Shown: in pieces, positions 25,501-34,071 of the stretch
How positions within the stretch are numbered: the stretch's first letter is position 1
Layout: each line of letters starts with the position of its first letter
Source: Nonomuraea turcica
GTDB lineage: Bacteria; Actinomycetota; Actinomycetes; Streptosporangiales; Streptosporangiaceae
Direction: 5' to 3'
DNA length: 64,000 nucleotides
Assembly (NCBI RefSeq): GCF_030718205.1
Contig: NZ_JAUZQF010000038.1
Span: 19,639 to 83,638 of the forward strand
The notes under the pieces: model-generated
Seen by the model: only the letters and a program-made list of their open reading frames with translations
The model's database searches: none
What the model was told of the DNA's origin: nothing
Position numbers and translations under genes: made by a program

Positions 25501-26721
25501 TCAGGGTTTGGCGATACCGAGGGTGACCGGCAAGGACAGCGGGCCGATCGTGAAGAACGACGGGGAGTACGGGATGTCGTCGGGGTCGATCGCGAGGCTG
25601 AGCCCCGGCAGCCGCCTGTACAGCGAGGCGAGCGCCAGCCGGCTCTCCAACCGGGCCAGCGGCGCCCCGATGCAATAGCGCGGGCCGTGGCCGAAGCCGA
25701 GGTGTCCGGTCTGCTCGCGGGTGATGTCGAACCGGTTGGCGCTCTCGCCGTACTCCTCCGGGTCGATGCCACTGGCCTGGTAGACCACACCGACCGCGTT
25801 GCCTTTGGGAATGTGCACCCCGGCGACGGTCACGTCGTCCGCCGTGAACCGGAAGCTGGTCATCATCACCGAGTGGCGATAGCGCAGGGTCTCCTCGACC
25901 ACGTCGGCCCACCGGTCCTCGGCCTTGGCCAGCTCGAGCTGGCCGGGGTTCTGAGCCAGCGCCACGATGGCGTACCCGAGCAGGTGGACGGTGGTCTCGT
26001 GGCCGGCGACGAGCATGAGCCACAGCACGCCGACCAACTCGTCGGTGGTGAGCTTGTCCTCCTCGTCGCGGACCTGGACCAGGCCGGAGGTGAGGTCGTC
26101 ACCCGGCTCCCGCTGCTTGCGCTCCACCAGGGCGTGCAGGAAGGCTTGAAGGTTGTTCTGCGTCGCGAACGCCACATCCGGCGGAGTCGTGTGCGCCAGC
26201 AGCGTGGCGGTCCACTTTCGCAGCCGGAGCCGGTCCTCGGCGGGCACGCCGAACAACTCGCAGATCACCGCCATCGGCAGCGCCTCGGTGAAGGCGGGAA
26301 CCAGGTCGACGCCATCGCCGGCGGCCACCACGTCATCCAGCAACCCATCGATGATCTGCTGGATCCGCGGCTCCAGAGCCTGCACCCGGGCCGGTGTGAA
26401 CGCCCTGCCGACCAGGCCGCGTAGGCGCCTGTGGTCGCCTCCGTCCACGGTGGCCAGGTGACCGCCCTGGATGATGGCACGTAGCGGCCAGTCTTCGGGA
26501 ATCGATCCGTCGTACAGAGCGGGCCAGTGCTGGGGATCCCTCAGGAAGGTCTTGTTGTCCCCGGCGAGGACCTCCCGCACGGCCTTGTGGGTCAGTGCCA
26601 GGTAGGCGGGCACGCCTCCGGGGAATTCCACTTCGACCACGGGGGCGATCTCCCGCAACCGAATACAGGTGTCGAGCGGGTTTTCGTTCACGGCGGGGAA
26701 GGAGGGAAGGTTCGTTGCCAT
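25501..26721 (-). CDS. Cytochrome P450
   Basis: 406 aa from ATG 26721, with GAAGGGG just upstream. The I-helix motif is VAGHETTVH, the K-helix ExxR is ETLRYRH and the haem loop is FGHGPRYCIGAPL with axial Cys350. These place it with soluble bacterial class I P450s that need a ferredoxin and a reductase; none is adjacent, so electrons must come from elsewhere. N-terminal residues show no membrane anchor. Such enzymes hydroxylate secondary-metabolite or xenobiotic substrates. It is preceded on the same strand by a lipoprotein gene after a 155-base gap. Confidence 0.93.
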   Translation of the reverse strand: MATNLPSFPAVNENPLDTCIRLREIAPVVEVEFPGGVPAYLALTHKAVREVLAGDNKTFLRDPQHWPALYDGSIPEDWPLRAIIQGGHLATVDGGDHRRLRGLVGRAFTPARVQALEPRIQQIIDGLLDDVVAAGDGVDLVPAFTEALPMAVICELFGVPAEDRLRLRKWTATLLAHTTPPDVAFATQNNLQAFLHALVERKQREPGDDLTSGLVQVRDEEDKLTTDELVGVLWLMLVAGHETTVHLLGYAIVALAQNPGQLELAKAEDRWADVVEETLRYRHSVMMTSFRFTADDVTVAGVHIPKGNAVGVVYQASGIDPEEYGESANRFDITREQTGHLGFGHGPRYCIGAPLARLESRLALASLYRRLPGLSLAIDPDDIPYSPSFFTIGPLSLPVTLGIAKP

Positions 26722-26876
26722 GTGACCCCTTCGCACGGAATCCGGTCAGTGATCTCATCCAATATCGGCTGTGATCTACAAACAACATGACAGAGTGATC
26801 AGTAACGTGATGGTCACCTTGAGTTCTCTCATGCTGGATCATCCGCCGATCGACCACCTCAATACGACGTCACCGG

Positions 26877-28148
26877 CTACTCCGGTTCCAGGCGCCAGAT
26901 CATGCCGTTGGTGAACGGCATTTCCTCGGCCTCGGTGTGGTCCTCGCCGACCGCCCACACCGACGCCGACCCCGGACGCCGGGCGAGTCCCGCCACCGAC
27001 CGGCCGCCGAACGGTCCGCGGGTGATCGGGTACGTCTTCCACTTCCCGCCGGTGAAGCGGCCTAGGCCGCGGGAGACGGTGGTCCAGATGCCACCCGCGC
27101 CGTCGGAGACGATGCTCCCGCCGACGGTGAAGCGTTCGGGCATGACCTTGACCAGCCACCGGCCGCCGCCCCACCTCATCAGCACCGGCCGGGTGCACAT
27201 GGTCTCCTCTGCCCCGCACACCCAGTACATCGAGCCCAGCGCCCACACCTCGCCCTGCTCGCCCACCGCCAGGTCGAGCACCCGCGTCTCCCCCTGCTTG
27301 GCCCCGTACAGGCGAGGGATCGGCGGGCGGGGGAGCAGGCTCCAGCGGCGATCGCTCCAGCGGGCCAGCGTCACCCGCCCGTCCTTGTCTCCCGCGATCC
27401 ACACCTGACCCGACGCGGTCCCCTCCAGGGCGTGGGCGCGGACGCCGAAGGGTGGCCGCTGGGCCCGCCAGCGCTCGCCGTTCCAGTGGTGCAGCGCGTC
27501 GTACGTGGTCGCCCAGACATCGTCACGGCCGAACACCGCGGCCCCCGACACCTGGGCGTTGTCGAGCACGGACAGCATCCACGACGTGCCGTCCCAGCGG
27601 GCCGCGCAGCCGGCAGGGTCGCTGCTCGCCACGGTCGCGGGGCAGTGGCCGAACACCCACAGGCCCCCGTCGCCGGAGGCTGCGACCTGCTGCGGTTCCA
27701 CCACCTGGTCGAGTTCCGGCAGCTCCTGCCAGCGCTCGCCGTCCCACCGAAGCGCGTACGACAGCTGGCTGATCGGGCCGCAAGGGTTGTTGTCCTGCCT
27801 GGGGAATTGGCGGTCCCCGACGGCGTAGACCGTGCCGTCGCGCAGTGCGGCCACGCCGAGGAAGCGGTCGCGGTAGGGGTAGGTGTTGTAGTGCACGAGG
27901 CGCGCCCCTTCCCCGGATGGAAGCGGCGGCGGGGTGGGCGGCAGAGTGGAGCTCGGATCGAGGTGGCAGCGGCGTCCCGGCGAGGTCTTCCCCGAGCCGG
28001 GGGACGCGTTCGCCTGCGGCCTCGGCGTCGGGTCCGCTGCGCCGGAACCGGTCACGGGCGAGCATCCGGCCGCTAGGAGGGCCGCCGCCATGCCTAAGAC
28101 CGCCCGCCCTGAGACCGCCCGGCCTAAGGACGTCGTATTCCGGCGCAT
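26877..28148 (-). CDS. Secreted beta-propeller-like lipoprotein
   Basis: 423 aa, start ATG 28148 or 28157. The signal peptide ends in LLAAGC, a lipobox, so it would be lipid-anchored outside the membrane. A Pro-rich linker follows, then repeated blades of the type LRWDGERWQELPELD, ARWDGTSWMLSVLD, HHWNGERW, ARWSDRRWSLLP, MRWGGGRWLVKV and FTGGKWKTYP, each with a Trp-Asp-Gly core and VWAxG strands. These repeats fit a beta-propeller. The function is unknown; sensing or scaffolding at the cell surface is possible. Confidence 0.8.
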   Translation of the reverse strand: MRRNTTSLGRAVSGRAVLGMAAALLAAGCSPVTGSGAADPTPRPQANASPGSGKTSPGRRCHLDPSSTLPPTPPPLPSGEGARLVHYNTYPYRDRFLGVAALRDGTVYAVGDRQFPRQDNNPCGPISQLSYALRWDGERWQELPELDQVVEPQQVAASGDGGLWVFGHCPATVASSDPAGCAARWDGTSWMLSVLDNAQVSGAAVFGRDDVWATTYDALHHWNGERWRAQRPPFGVRAHALEGTASGQVWIAGDKDGRVTLARWSDRRWSLLPRPPIPRLYGAKQGETRVLDLAVGEQGEVWALGSMYWVCGAEETMCTRPVLMRWGGGRWLVKVMPERFTVGGSIVSDGAGGIWTTVSRGLGRFTGGKWKTYPITRGPFGGRSVAGLARRPGSASVWAVGEDHTEAEEMPFTNGMIWRLEPE

Positions 28149-28193
28149 GGGAGGCATCCTGCCATCACGCTCCTCCGATGTGCAGAAGGCGCG

Positions 28194-28355
28194 TCAAGGC
28201 CGTGGGGCGTACGCGTTGGCCTGGGCGGTGTAGAGCCGCGCGTACGGTCCGCAGGCGGCCAGCAGGTCGGCGTGGCTGCCCTGCTCGGCGATGCGCCCGT
28301 CGTCGGTCTCGATGATGCGGCCGCCGTCCAGGACGACGAGGCTGCGTATGAGGAG
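28194..28355 (-). pseudogene. ABC exporter ATPase C-terminal remnant
   Basis: An open minus-strand frame of about 54 codons reads SLVVLDGGRIIETDDGRI, then AEQGSHADLLAACGPYARLY, ending with ANAYAPRP. This is the end of an ABC exporter nucleotide-binding domain, beyond the Walker B motif. No Walker A, signature or membrane part is present and no valid start exists, so it is a leftover fragment between the lipoprotein and SCO6745-type genes. Confidence 0.6.
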
Positions 28356-28371
28356 AGCGCGTTTTATCGGG

Positions 28372-29121
28372 TCATCCCTGGCGAAACCGCTGGTAGGCGT
28401 CATTGACCTGATCGAGGAGGTCAATGAACTCGATGCGCTCCTCCTGGGAAAGACTGGCATAGGGCGCCGCGGACAGTGCATCGGTGAGCCGCTCGGCCTC
28501 TGCCAGGGCGGCCGTGGCAGACTGCGGCACGGCAGGCCACGGTGGACGCCAGCCGTTGGCCTCGGCCTTGCCGGGCCCGGGGCCCGCCAGGATCGCCGTC
28601 AAGGGGGTAAGCCCGCTGTCCAGCACCGCGATCAGATGGGAGCCGCCCCTGTGCTCCCGAAGTCGCAGCAGCGCGAGGGCCACGCGCGTCACCGGATCGT
28701 CGGCCGGGGCGGCATAGGAGCGCCACGCGGCGAACAGAGGGCGTCCCGCCGGCGGCGCTGCTTCTACCACCTGCTCAGCCAAATAAGCCAACCGCTCAAG
28801 TCCCGCCAGCCCGCCGTAGACCTTGCGGGCCCAGTGAAGGCATTCTTCGATATCGGCGCGCACGATGACGGCGAGTGGAGCGGCGGCACGGGCCGTGCTC
28901 CAAGCCTCACGGACGAGGTCCGGGGCGAAGAACCCGCAGGCGGCGGTGACGACGTCGGCATCCACGTCACCCAGCACTCCCCCACGACCGCCGAAATAGA
29001 ACGGCCAGCGGGACAGCCCCAGGCGTTGTCCCCGGACGGCATGGCGCGGGTCACTCCCGAATGCGGCCCCTACCCCGGTCACTACATGCCTGGTACGTCG
29101 TACGACGTCGTCAGGTGTCAC
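28372..29121 (-). CDS. SCO6745-family helix-turn-helix-like protein
   Basis: 249 aa from GTG 29121 after an AGGGG site; an open frame extends to 29553 but runs antisense over the PhyH gene and is not credible. The sequence from VTPDDVVRRTRHVVTG, through SRWPFYFGGRGGVLGDVDAD and FFAPDLVREAW, matches the actinobacterial SCO6745 family, whose members resemble regulators and often flank transporters or oxidoreductases. It is alpha-helical, without signal or membrane segment. It is divergent from the PhyH gene. Confidence 0.75.
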   Translation of the reverse strand: MTPDDVVRRTRHVVTGVGAAFGSDPRHAVRGQRLGLSRWPFYFGGRGGVLGDVDADVVTAACGFFAPDLVREAWSTARAAAPLAVIVRADIEECLHWARKVYGGLAGLERLAYLAEQVVEAAPPAGRPLFAAWRSYAAPADDPVTRVALALLRLREHRGGSHLIAVLDSGLTPLTAILAGPGPGKAEANGWRPPWPAVPQSATAALAEAERLTDALSAAPYASLSQEERIEFIDLLDQVNDAYQRFRQG

Positions 29122-29223
29122 ACCGGGTCCCCTATCCGATGGCAGCCGTGGATAATCGCAAGCCACCGCGGCTTTCCCCCGGCGTACGGAAAACCGGTGG
29201 ACCGCGTCGCTACGGTGGCTCGT

Positions 29224-29949
29224 ATGGGTGTTGTGGACATTGATCGGTTTGTTGCCGAAGGGTTCGTCAAGCTGGAGGCGGCCGTGCCCCGTGAGGTCGG
29301 GGACGCGGCCAGGGCGCTGGTGTGGCAGCAGATCGGCCTGTCGCCCGACGAGCCCTCCGGCTGGCAGCAGCCCGTCATGTGGGCCGCCGACCTGACCGGC
29401 CAGGGCCCCTTCGGGGAACTCGTGCGCAGCCCGCGGCTGCTTCAGGCGCTGGATGAGGTGGCCGGGCCCGGTGGGTGGGTGCCGCGCGGGTCGATCGGCA
29501 ACATGCCGATCCGCTTCCCCCGCGTGGCGCCGGCCGACGATCGGGGCTGGCACATCGACGCCTCCGTGGCCAGGCCCGACGGCTCATGGGCCGTGTCGGG
29601 GCGGCCGGAGACGATGTTGTTGCTCACGTTGCTGTCGGACGTGGGTGACGACGACGCGCCGACCCGTATCAGGGTGGGCTCACATCGTGATGCCGAGCGG
29701 GCGCTGGGCGAGCGGGCGCTCGACCCGTTCGAGGCCGGGCCGCTGCTGGATGCGGCGTCCAAGGACCGGCCGATCGCGTACGCGACCGGGCAGCCGGGTG
29801 ACATCTATCTCGTGCACCCGCTGACCGTGCACGCGGCCGACGAGCACCGCGGAACGCGGCCGCGTTTCATGGCCCAGGGGCCGGTGTTCCTGACCGCGCC
29901 GGTCGAGCCGGGCGAGGGCACCGCCCTGGCGCGCGCCGTACTGGCCTGA
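29224..29949 (+). CDS. Phytanoyl-CoA dioxygenase (PhyH)-family Fe(II)/2OG oxygenase
   Basis: 241 aa from ATG 29224. The Fe-binding HxD is WHIDASVA and the distal His is in VHPLTVHAAD, followed by RGTRPRFMAQGP with the Arg that binds 2-oxoglutarate. The short DSBH fold with TMLLLTLLSDV is typical of actinobacterial PhyH proteins that hydroxylate secondary metabolites or lipids. It is divergent from the SCO6745-type gene and convergent with the 45-aa gene 30 bases downstream. Confidence 0.88.
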   Translation: MGVVDIDRFVAEGFVKLEAAVPREVGDAARALVWQQIGLSPDEPSGWQQPVMWAADLTGQGPFGELVRSPRLLQALDEVAGPGGWVPRGSIGNMPIRFPRVAPADDRGWHIDASVARPDGSWAVSGRPETMLLLTLLSDVGDDDAPTRIRVGSHRDAERALGERALDPFEAGPLLDAASKDRPIAYATGQPGDIYLVHPLTVHAADEHRGTRPRFMAQGPVFLTAPVEPGEGTALARAVLA

Positions 29950-29979
29950 TCGGGCACGTAGCCCGAAAGCGGCACTGCT

Positions 29980-30117
29980 TCACCCTTCTGGGCCCTCGTC
30001 GGTGTGGTGGACGCGGGTCCAGGTGGCGCCGCACCGGCAGCGGTATTCCTCGACCAGCTCACCGGCTTCGGTGACCGCCAGGCCGTTGTTGACGCGGACG
30101 TGGATGTGATCGCTCAT
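29980..30117 (-). CDS. 45-aa cysteine-containing small protein
   Basis: MSDHIHVRVNNGLAVTEAGE begins at ATG 30117, with AAGGAAG seven bases upstream, and the frame ends at TGA 29982-29980. It contains EYRCRCGATWTRVHH, a CxCG pair like half of a zinc ribbon, and is acidic overall. The ribosome site and clean start support a real gene. I do not recognise it. It lies between PhyH and YceI genes. Confidence 0.6.
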   Translation of the reverse strand: MSDHIHVRVNNGLAVTEAGELVEEYRCRCGATWTRVHHTDEGPEG

Positions 30118-30210
30118 GGGGGCTTCCTTCGGGGATCGGCGGGGACGCCAAGCGCACCGCGCGCCAAGTTAGGCATTTGCGCAGGTCACAGGGGTATATC
30201 CAGCGTACCG

Positions 30211-30765
30211 TCACTGCTTCGCGACGAGGCCGAGGTCGAACTCCACCTGGACGTCGTCGCTGAGTTTGAGTGCGCCGAACAACGCCGAGTACGGCTTGAT
30301 CCCCCATCGGGACTGCTCGATGACCGCCGAGCCGTGTACGCGCCCCCCGGTCACCGACCCCTGCACGATCACGGGCCGGGTGACGCCGACGAGGGTGAGA
30401 TCGCCCTCGAGGCGGAACGACTCCTCGGTCCCCTCGACCCGCGTCGACCGGAAGGTGATCGTCGGGTGGCGATCGGTGTGCAGGATCTTCTCCCGGATGG
30501 TTCTCTCGATCTCGTTGCGATCGGAGCTCGTCAGCGGCTTGACGCCGCCGGTTCCTTCACGGACTTCGATCGAGCCGGCGTCGACCTCGACGGCCACCGA
30601 CGAGTGGACCGGGGCGGTGGTGTCGATCGTGGCGTCGGCGCGCCAGCGGGTGACCTCGAGAGTGAGGTCGTGGCCGGCCTTCGCGCCCAGCCCGGTACGG
30701 GTCGTCTTGACGAGGAGCCGGCCGGAGTCGGGTCCCAACGTGTAGCTACCAGCGGTAATGCTCAC
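30211..30765 (-). CDS. YceI-family lipocalin-like protein
   Basis: 184 aa from ATG 30765. It has the YceI beta-barrel pattern throughout: SITAGSYTLGPDSGRL at the start, GHDLTLEVTRW, ILHTDRHPTITFRSTRV, then GDLTLVGVTRPV and QSRWGIKPYSALFGALKL. The first part lacks a signal peptide, so it is cytoplasmic, unlike secreted YceI proteins. The barrel binds polyprenyl or other hydrophobic ligands. Confidence 0.92.
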   Translation of the reverse strand: MSITAGSYTLGPDSGRLLVKTTRTGLGAKAGHDLTLEVTRWRADATIDTTAPVHSSVAVEVDAGSIEVREGTGGVKPLTSSDRNEIERTIREKILHTDRHPTITFRSTRVEGTEESFRLEGDLTLVGVTRPVIVQGSVTGGRVHGSAVIEQSRWGIKPYSALFGALKLSDDVQVEFDLGLVAKQ

Positions 30766-30996
30766 GTTTCCAGGCTAACGACTAAGTTGGAGAGCCCGCC
30801 GTCGGGTGGCGGTCGGCTCGGGTTGCCCAGTCGCGCGACGCCTCGCGTCGCTCCGCATGTAAAAAGTTTTGCGCATTTCCCGACAAACCCGCTGATCAGC
30901 GACCCGCAGGACCGTCAAACACCCTCCGGAATTACGGCGGATCAAGCATCCTGAGCATGGGCATCACGCTCCCCCATCTCTTCATAAGGAGCCCGC

Positions 30997-32112
30997 GTGA
31001 CCCGGTACGCCGTCGACCAAGTCCGCAACGCGCTCATCGCCACCTGGAGCACCGGCATCGGCGACGTCGCCACCACCGTGGCCGAGCTTCCCCCAGGACC
31101 GGACGCGCTCCGCCTCGCCACCTGCCTGACCGAGCTGTCGCAGGCCTGCTGGCGCTCCTACACCCACCCGGCCAGTGCCGCCGACCAGCAGGGGCCCAAC
31201 AGCATCGGCTGGCACCGGCAGCAAGAGCGCGATGCCTTCACCGCCGTCGTACCAGCTCTGACCAGGCCCCAGCGGCCGGTCAACGGCGCCCCCTCGGCCA
31301 CCCGGGTCGAAGAGATCGCCCACCGCGCCGGCCGCAGTCTGCAGGCGCTCAATGCGCCCCGTCTGACGGCGCGCATCACCACCGAGGTCACCGCCGAGCT
31401 GGCCGCCATCGAACAAGCCGAACTCGGCAACCTGAGGTCACGGGCCCAGCAGGCCGTCCTCCTCAGCCGCGAGGACGCCTCACCGCTCCACGTCGCCCAT
31501 GCCGACACCGTCCTCCAGCGGCACCCCTTCGGCGCCGAGGAGCTGTTCACGCAGGTCGAGCCCACAGCCGCGGCCATCGCCGCCGCTCACTGGCTCCATG
31601 CCGCGACCGTCACCACCGCCGGCCAGACCCGCCTCCACCCGGCGCAGATCATCACGGAGGTCGACCGCGTCAAGGCCCTCGCGCATGACAGCCTCGCCGA
31701 AATCGTCGTCGCGATGAACGCGGGCTCCTCTCCCTGGCAAGTGGTCATGCCGATGATCCGCAGCGCCCTGCACGTGGCCGAAGGGCACTTTCGTGGCGTG
31801 GCCGAGGCCAAACAGCGCATTTCCGCAGCCGAAGACCTCATCGTCAAGGCCCACGACAACCATCCCGAGCTCGGCCTCAGCCTCGATTCGGTCTATCTGT
31901 CGATCAGTCCGATCAATCCCGCCCGCCCGGCCCTCGACCTGCTGGAGAACCTGCTGTCGGGAATCCGTAGTTGCTGGGTGCTCTACACACAATATGCGGA
32001 CACCTTCAGCGGTAGAGAGGCGGACGTTGATCCGCCGCAACATCGCCACACCGAGGCGTTCATCGCCGACGTCCGGCAGGCCGCGGCGGCTCGCCGCGAC
32101 CAGCTGCTCTAG
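30997..32112 (+). CDS. Hypothetical helical protein of unknown function
   Basis: 371 aa from GTG 30997, six bases after AAGGAG. It is almost entirely alpha-helical and soluble, without a signal peptide, membrane segment, or catalytic motif I recognise. Conserved-looking stretches include CLTELSQACWRSYTHPASAA near residue 42 and AEGHFRGVAEAKQRISAAED near 260-280. The 231-base upstream gap 30766-30996 holds a TAAAAAGTTTT patch but no other gene. It could be a scaffold or a phage-derived protein; there is no evidence to choose. Confidence 0.75.
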   Translation: MTRYAVDQVRNALIATWSTGIGDVATTVAELPPGPDALRLATCLTELSQACWRSYTHPASAADQQGPNSIGWHRQQERDAFTAVVPALTRPQRPVNGAPSATRVEEIAHRAGRSLQALNAPRLTARITTEVTAELAAIEQAELGNLRSRAQQAVLLSREDASPLHVAHADTVLQRHPFGAEELFTQVEPTAAAIAAAHWLHAATVTTAGQTRLHPAQIITEVDRVKALAHDSLAEIVVAMNAGSSPWQVVMPMIRSALHVAEGHFRGVAEAKQRISAAEDLIVKAHDNHPELGLSLDSVYLSISPINPARPALDLLENLLSGIRSCWVLYTQYADTFSGREADVDPPQHRHTEAFIADVRQAAAARRDQLL

Positions 32113-32209
32113 CGCCCCTGGGATGCCGGCCGCACCGCTGGATCCTCTGGTCGGTGGCTCGCTCGATAGGGTCGTGAGCTGACCTGATTTGATCGAGAGG
32201 CACACCCAG

Positions 32210-32680
32210 ATGGCTCCGAACATCGCGACCGCGCGCCGCGTCGAACTTCCCGAACTCCTCGAGTTCCTCCGCCTCAGGCACCATGGCCTGCTGTCGACCA
32301 CCCGCACGGACGGGCGGCCGCAGTTGTCGCCGGTCTCCTGCGGAGTCGACGACGGCGGCCGGATCGTGGTCTCCACCTATCCCGACCGTGCCAAGGCACG
32401 CAACGCCCGCCGGGACGACCGGGTGTCGATCTGCGTGTTGTCCGACGACTGGAACGGCCCGTACGTCCAGGTGGACGGGCATGCTGAGGTGCTCGACATG
32501 CCCGAGGCCCTTGACGGGCTCGTCGAGTACTACCGCTGCATCGCCGGCGAGCACCCGGACTGGGATGAATACCGCGAGGCCATGCGGCGCCAGGACAAGT
32601 CGCTGATCCGCATCCACATCGACCGCTGGGGCCCGATCGCGACCGGCGGTTTCCCGGCGCGTCTGATGTCCGAGGACTGA
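32210..32680 (+). CDS. PPOX-class F420/flavin-dependent oxidoreductase (TIGR03618-like)
   Basis: 156 aa from ATG 32210 with GAGAGG upstream. The split beta-barrel is clear: HHGLLSTTRTDGRPQLSPVS, then IVVSTYPDRAKARNARRDD, RVSICVLSDDW and YVQVDGHAEVLD. Such actinobacterial proteins bind F420 or FMN and reduce small electrophiles. The stop codon TGA 32678-32680 abuts exactly the right end of the IS200/IS605 element, so the gene may have been trimmed or only just spared by insertion. Confidence 0.87.
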   Translation: MAPNIATARRVELPELLEFLRLRHHGLLSTTRTDGRPQLSPVSCGVDDGGRIVVSTYPDRAKARNARRDDRVSICVLSDDWNGPYVQVDGHAEVLDMPEALDGLVEYYRCIAGEHPDWDEYREAMRRQDKSLIRIHIDRWGPIATGGFPARLMSED

Positions 32681-32681
32681 T

Positions 32682-32830
32682 TGACGTGCTCCTCCGCATG
32701 AATATGAATGGGGAGGATTCTCATGGCCGCTACGCCGCCACCCGTTGCGGGGTGGTGCGGGTAGTCCCGCCATGAGGTGCTTGACGCTTCAGCGGCCCCA
32801 ATACGGCAGGGCCTCCACGTCCGGTGACCG
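32682..32830 (-). ncRNA. Probable TnpB-associated reRNA (omega RNA) region
   Basis: In IS605-type elements the guide RNA is made from the 3' end of tnpB through the right end. Here that is the end of the tnpB coding frame, a short loop and the TCCTCC-N16-GGAGGA hairpin (32690-32717), ending at GTCAA. The guide would continue into flanking DNA as TCAGTCCTCGGACATCAG, the antisense of the PPOX gene end. The extent is inferred from the family, not seen directly. Confidence 0.4.
32690..32717. repeat. Right-end hairpin of the IS element
   Basis: TCCTCC (32690-32695) pairs with GGAGGA (32712-32717) over a 16-base AT-rich loop. It follows the tnpB stop and ends nine bases before the element boundary at 32681, matching the subterminal hairpin used by TnpA in this family. 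Confidence 0.6.
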
Positions 32831-34046
32831 CCCGTCCGGCGGCTGAGTTGTACCGGTACAACTGGGTGCGGGCGGCGTTGACGTCGGCGTTGCCGATCCA
32901 CCCGCAGGCTGTGTTGTTGCACACGAACCGGGACTGACTCTGGCGGGAGCCTTCGGTGATCGTGTGGCAGGCGTGGCATTCCTGGCTGGTGCCCGGCGCC
33001 GGGACGAGGACGACCTTGCCGCCCTTGGCGGTGGCCTTGTAGGTGAGGAACTCGGCGGTGCGGCCCCATGCCTGCCCGGCGATGGCGCGGTTCAGGCCGC
33101 GTTTTTGGGCGACGTTCCTGCCTGGCTGTTCGGGGGTGCCGGAGGCGCTCGCCATCATGTTCGTGACCTTGAGGTCTTCGAGCACGATGAGGGAGAACCG
33201 GTCGGTGAGCTTGGCGGTGGTCTGGTGTTGCCAGTCGATGGCCCGGCGCTTGGCTTTGGCGCGCAGGCGGGCGATCTGGTCGTAGGTGTGCTTCAGCCGG
33301 TTACTGACAGGCTGCCCGGGTTTCGCCGCTCGTTTCTGGCGGGCGGCCTTGCGCTCCAGACGGAGTAGCCGCTGCTGTTCCCCGCTGGTCAGCCACTGGT
33401 TACGGTGGAAGATCTTCTCTCCGGTGGCCAGCGCCAATGGTACGGCGATGCCCCGGTCGATCGCGGTGCGCGGCCCCGGATGCGGGGCAGGCACCGGTTG
33501 CTCGGTCTGGATACGGAACACGATGTGCCACCCATTGGCCTCCTTCACCAACCGCGCCCCGGTGATCTTCCCGTCCGGGCCGCCCTTCGTGACCCCCGGC
33601 AGGTCTTTGGTCCACCGGAAGCGGACCCGGCCGAGTTTGGGGATGGTGACCGCGCCCCACCGCCGGTTGATCCGGGTGATGTTCAGGTCCCGCGCCTGGG
33701 GGACGTCCACCGCCATCCGGGAGCGCAATCGGCTCTTGAACGTGGGGCGCCCGGCCGGGTGGTCGGGGTTGAAGAAGTTCGCCCACGCCTGCCGGTAGGT
33801 CTTCAGCACGGCCTGCGCCGCTTGGGCGGGCAGGTCGTTGAGCCAGTTGATCTCTTTGCGGGCGGCCCGGATGGCTTCGTCGCATTGGGCGAGGGAGGCG
33901 AACCGGCCCTGCCGGAAGGTGAAGAACTCGTGCAGCAGGTTCCACAGCGTGCGCGCGTTGTGCGCCTGGCCGTCCAACACGGCGCTCTGCGGCTGGTCCA
34001 GCTCCAGGCGGGCGACATGAGCACGGTTGCGTTTCTCCCGCTCCAC
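32730..34046 (-). CDS. tnpB: TnpB, RNA-guided DNA endonuclease of an IS200/IS605 element
   Basis: 438 aa from GTG 34046. The RuvC triad is complete: D197 in AIDRGIAVPLAL, E290 in IVLEDLKVTNM and D388 in GNADVNAARTQL. The zinc ribbon is C357HAC360 and C376-x4-C381 between the second and third blocks. The N-terminal region has the helical WED/REC layout (ARTLWNLLHEFFTFRQGRFA). TnpB uses reRNA to cut DNA next to a short TAM and helps the element persist. The C-terminus is basic and ends GGTTRTTPQRVAA. It is divergent from tnpA. Confidence 0.95.
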   Translation of the reverse strand: MEREKRNRAHVARLELDQPQSAVLDGQAHNARTLWNLLHEFFTFRQGRFASLAQCDEAIRAARKEINWLNDLPAQAAQAVLKTYRQAWANFFNPDHPAGRPTFKSRLRSRMAVDVPQARDLNITRINRRWGAVTIPKLGRVRFRWTKDLPGVTKGGPDGKITGARLVKEANGWHIVFRIQTEQPVPAPHPGPRTAIDRGIAVPLALATGEKIFHRNQWLTSGEQQRLLRLERKAARQKRAAKPGQPVSNRLKHTYDQIARLRAKAKRRAIDWQHQTTAKLTDRFSLIVLEDLKVTNMMASASGTPEQPGRNVAQKRGLNRAIAGQAWGRTAEFLTYKATAKGGKVVLVPAPGTSQECHACHTITEGSRQSQSRFVCNNTACGWIGNADVNAARTQLYRYNSAAGRAVTGRGGPAVLGPLKRQAPHGGTTRTTPQRVAA

Positions 34047-34071
34047 AGGGGCTCATTCTATCGTTTGGTGT

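Noticed and set aside
29122..29553. N-terminal extension of the SCO6745-type gene
   Set aside because: The extra 144 codons run antisense over the PhyH gene and have no ribosome site; GTG 29121 is preceded by AGGGG.
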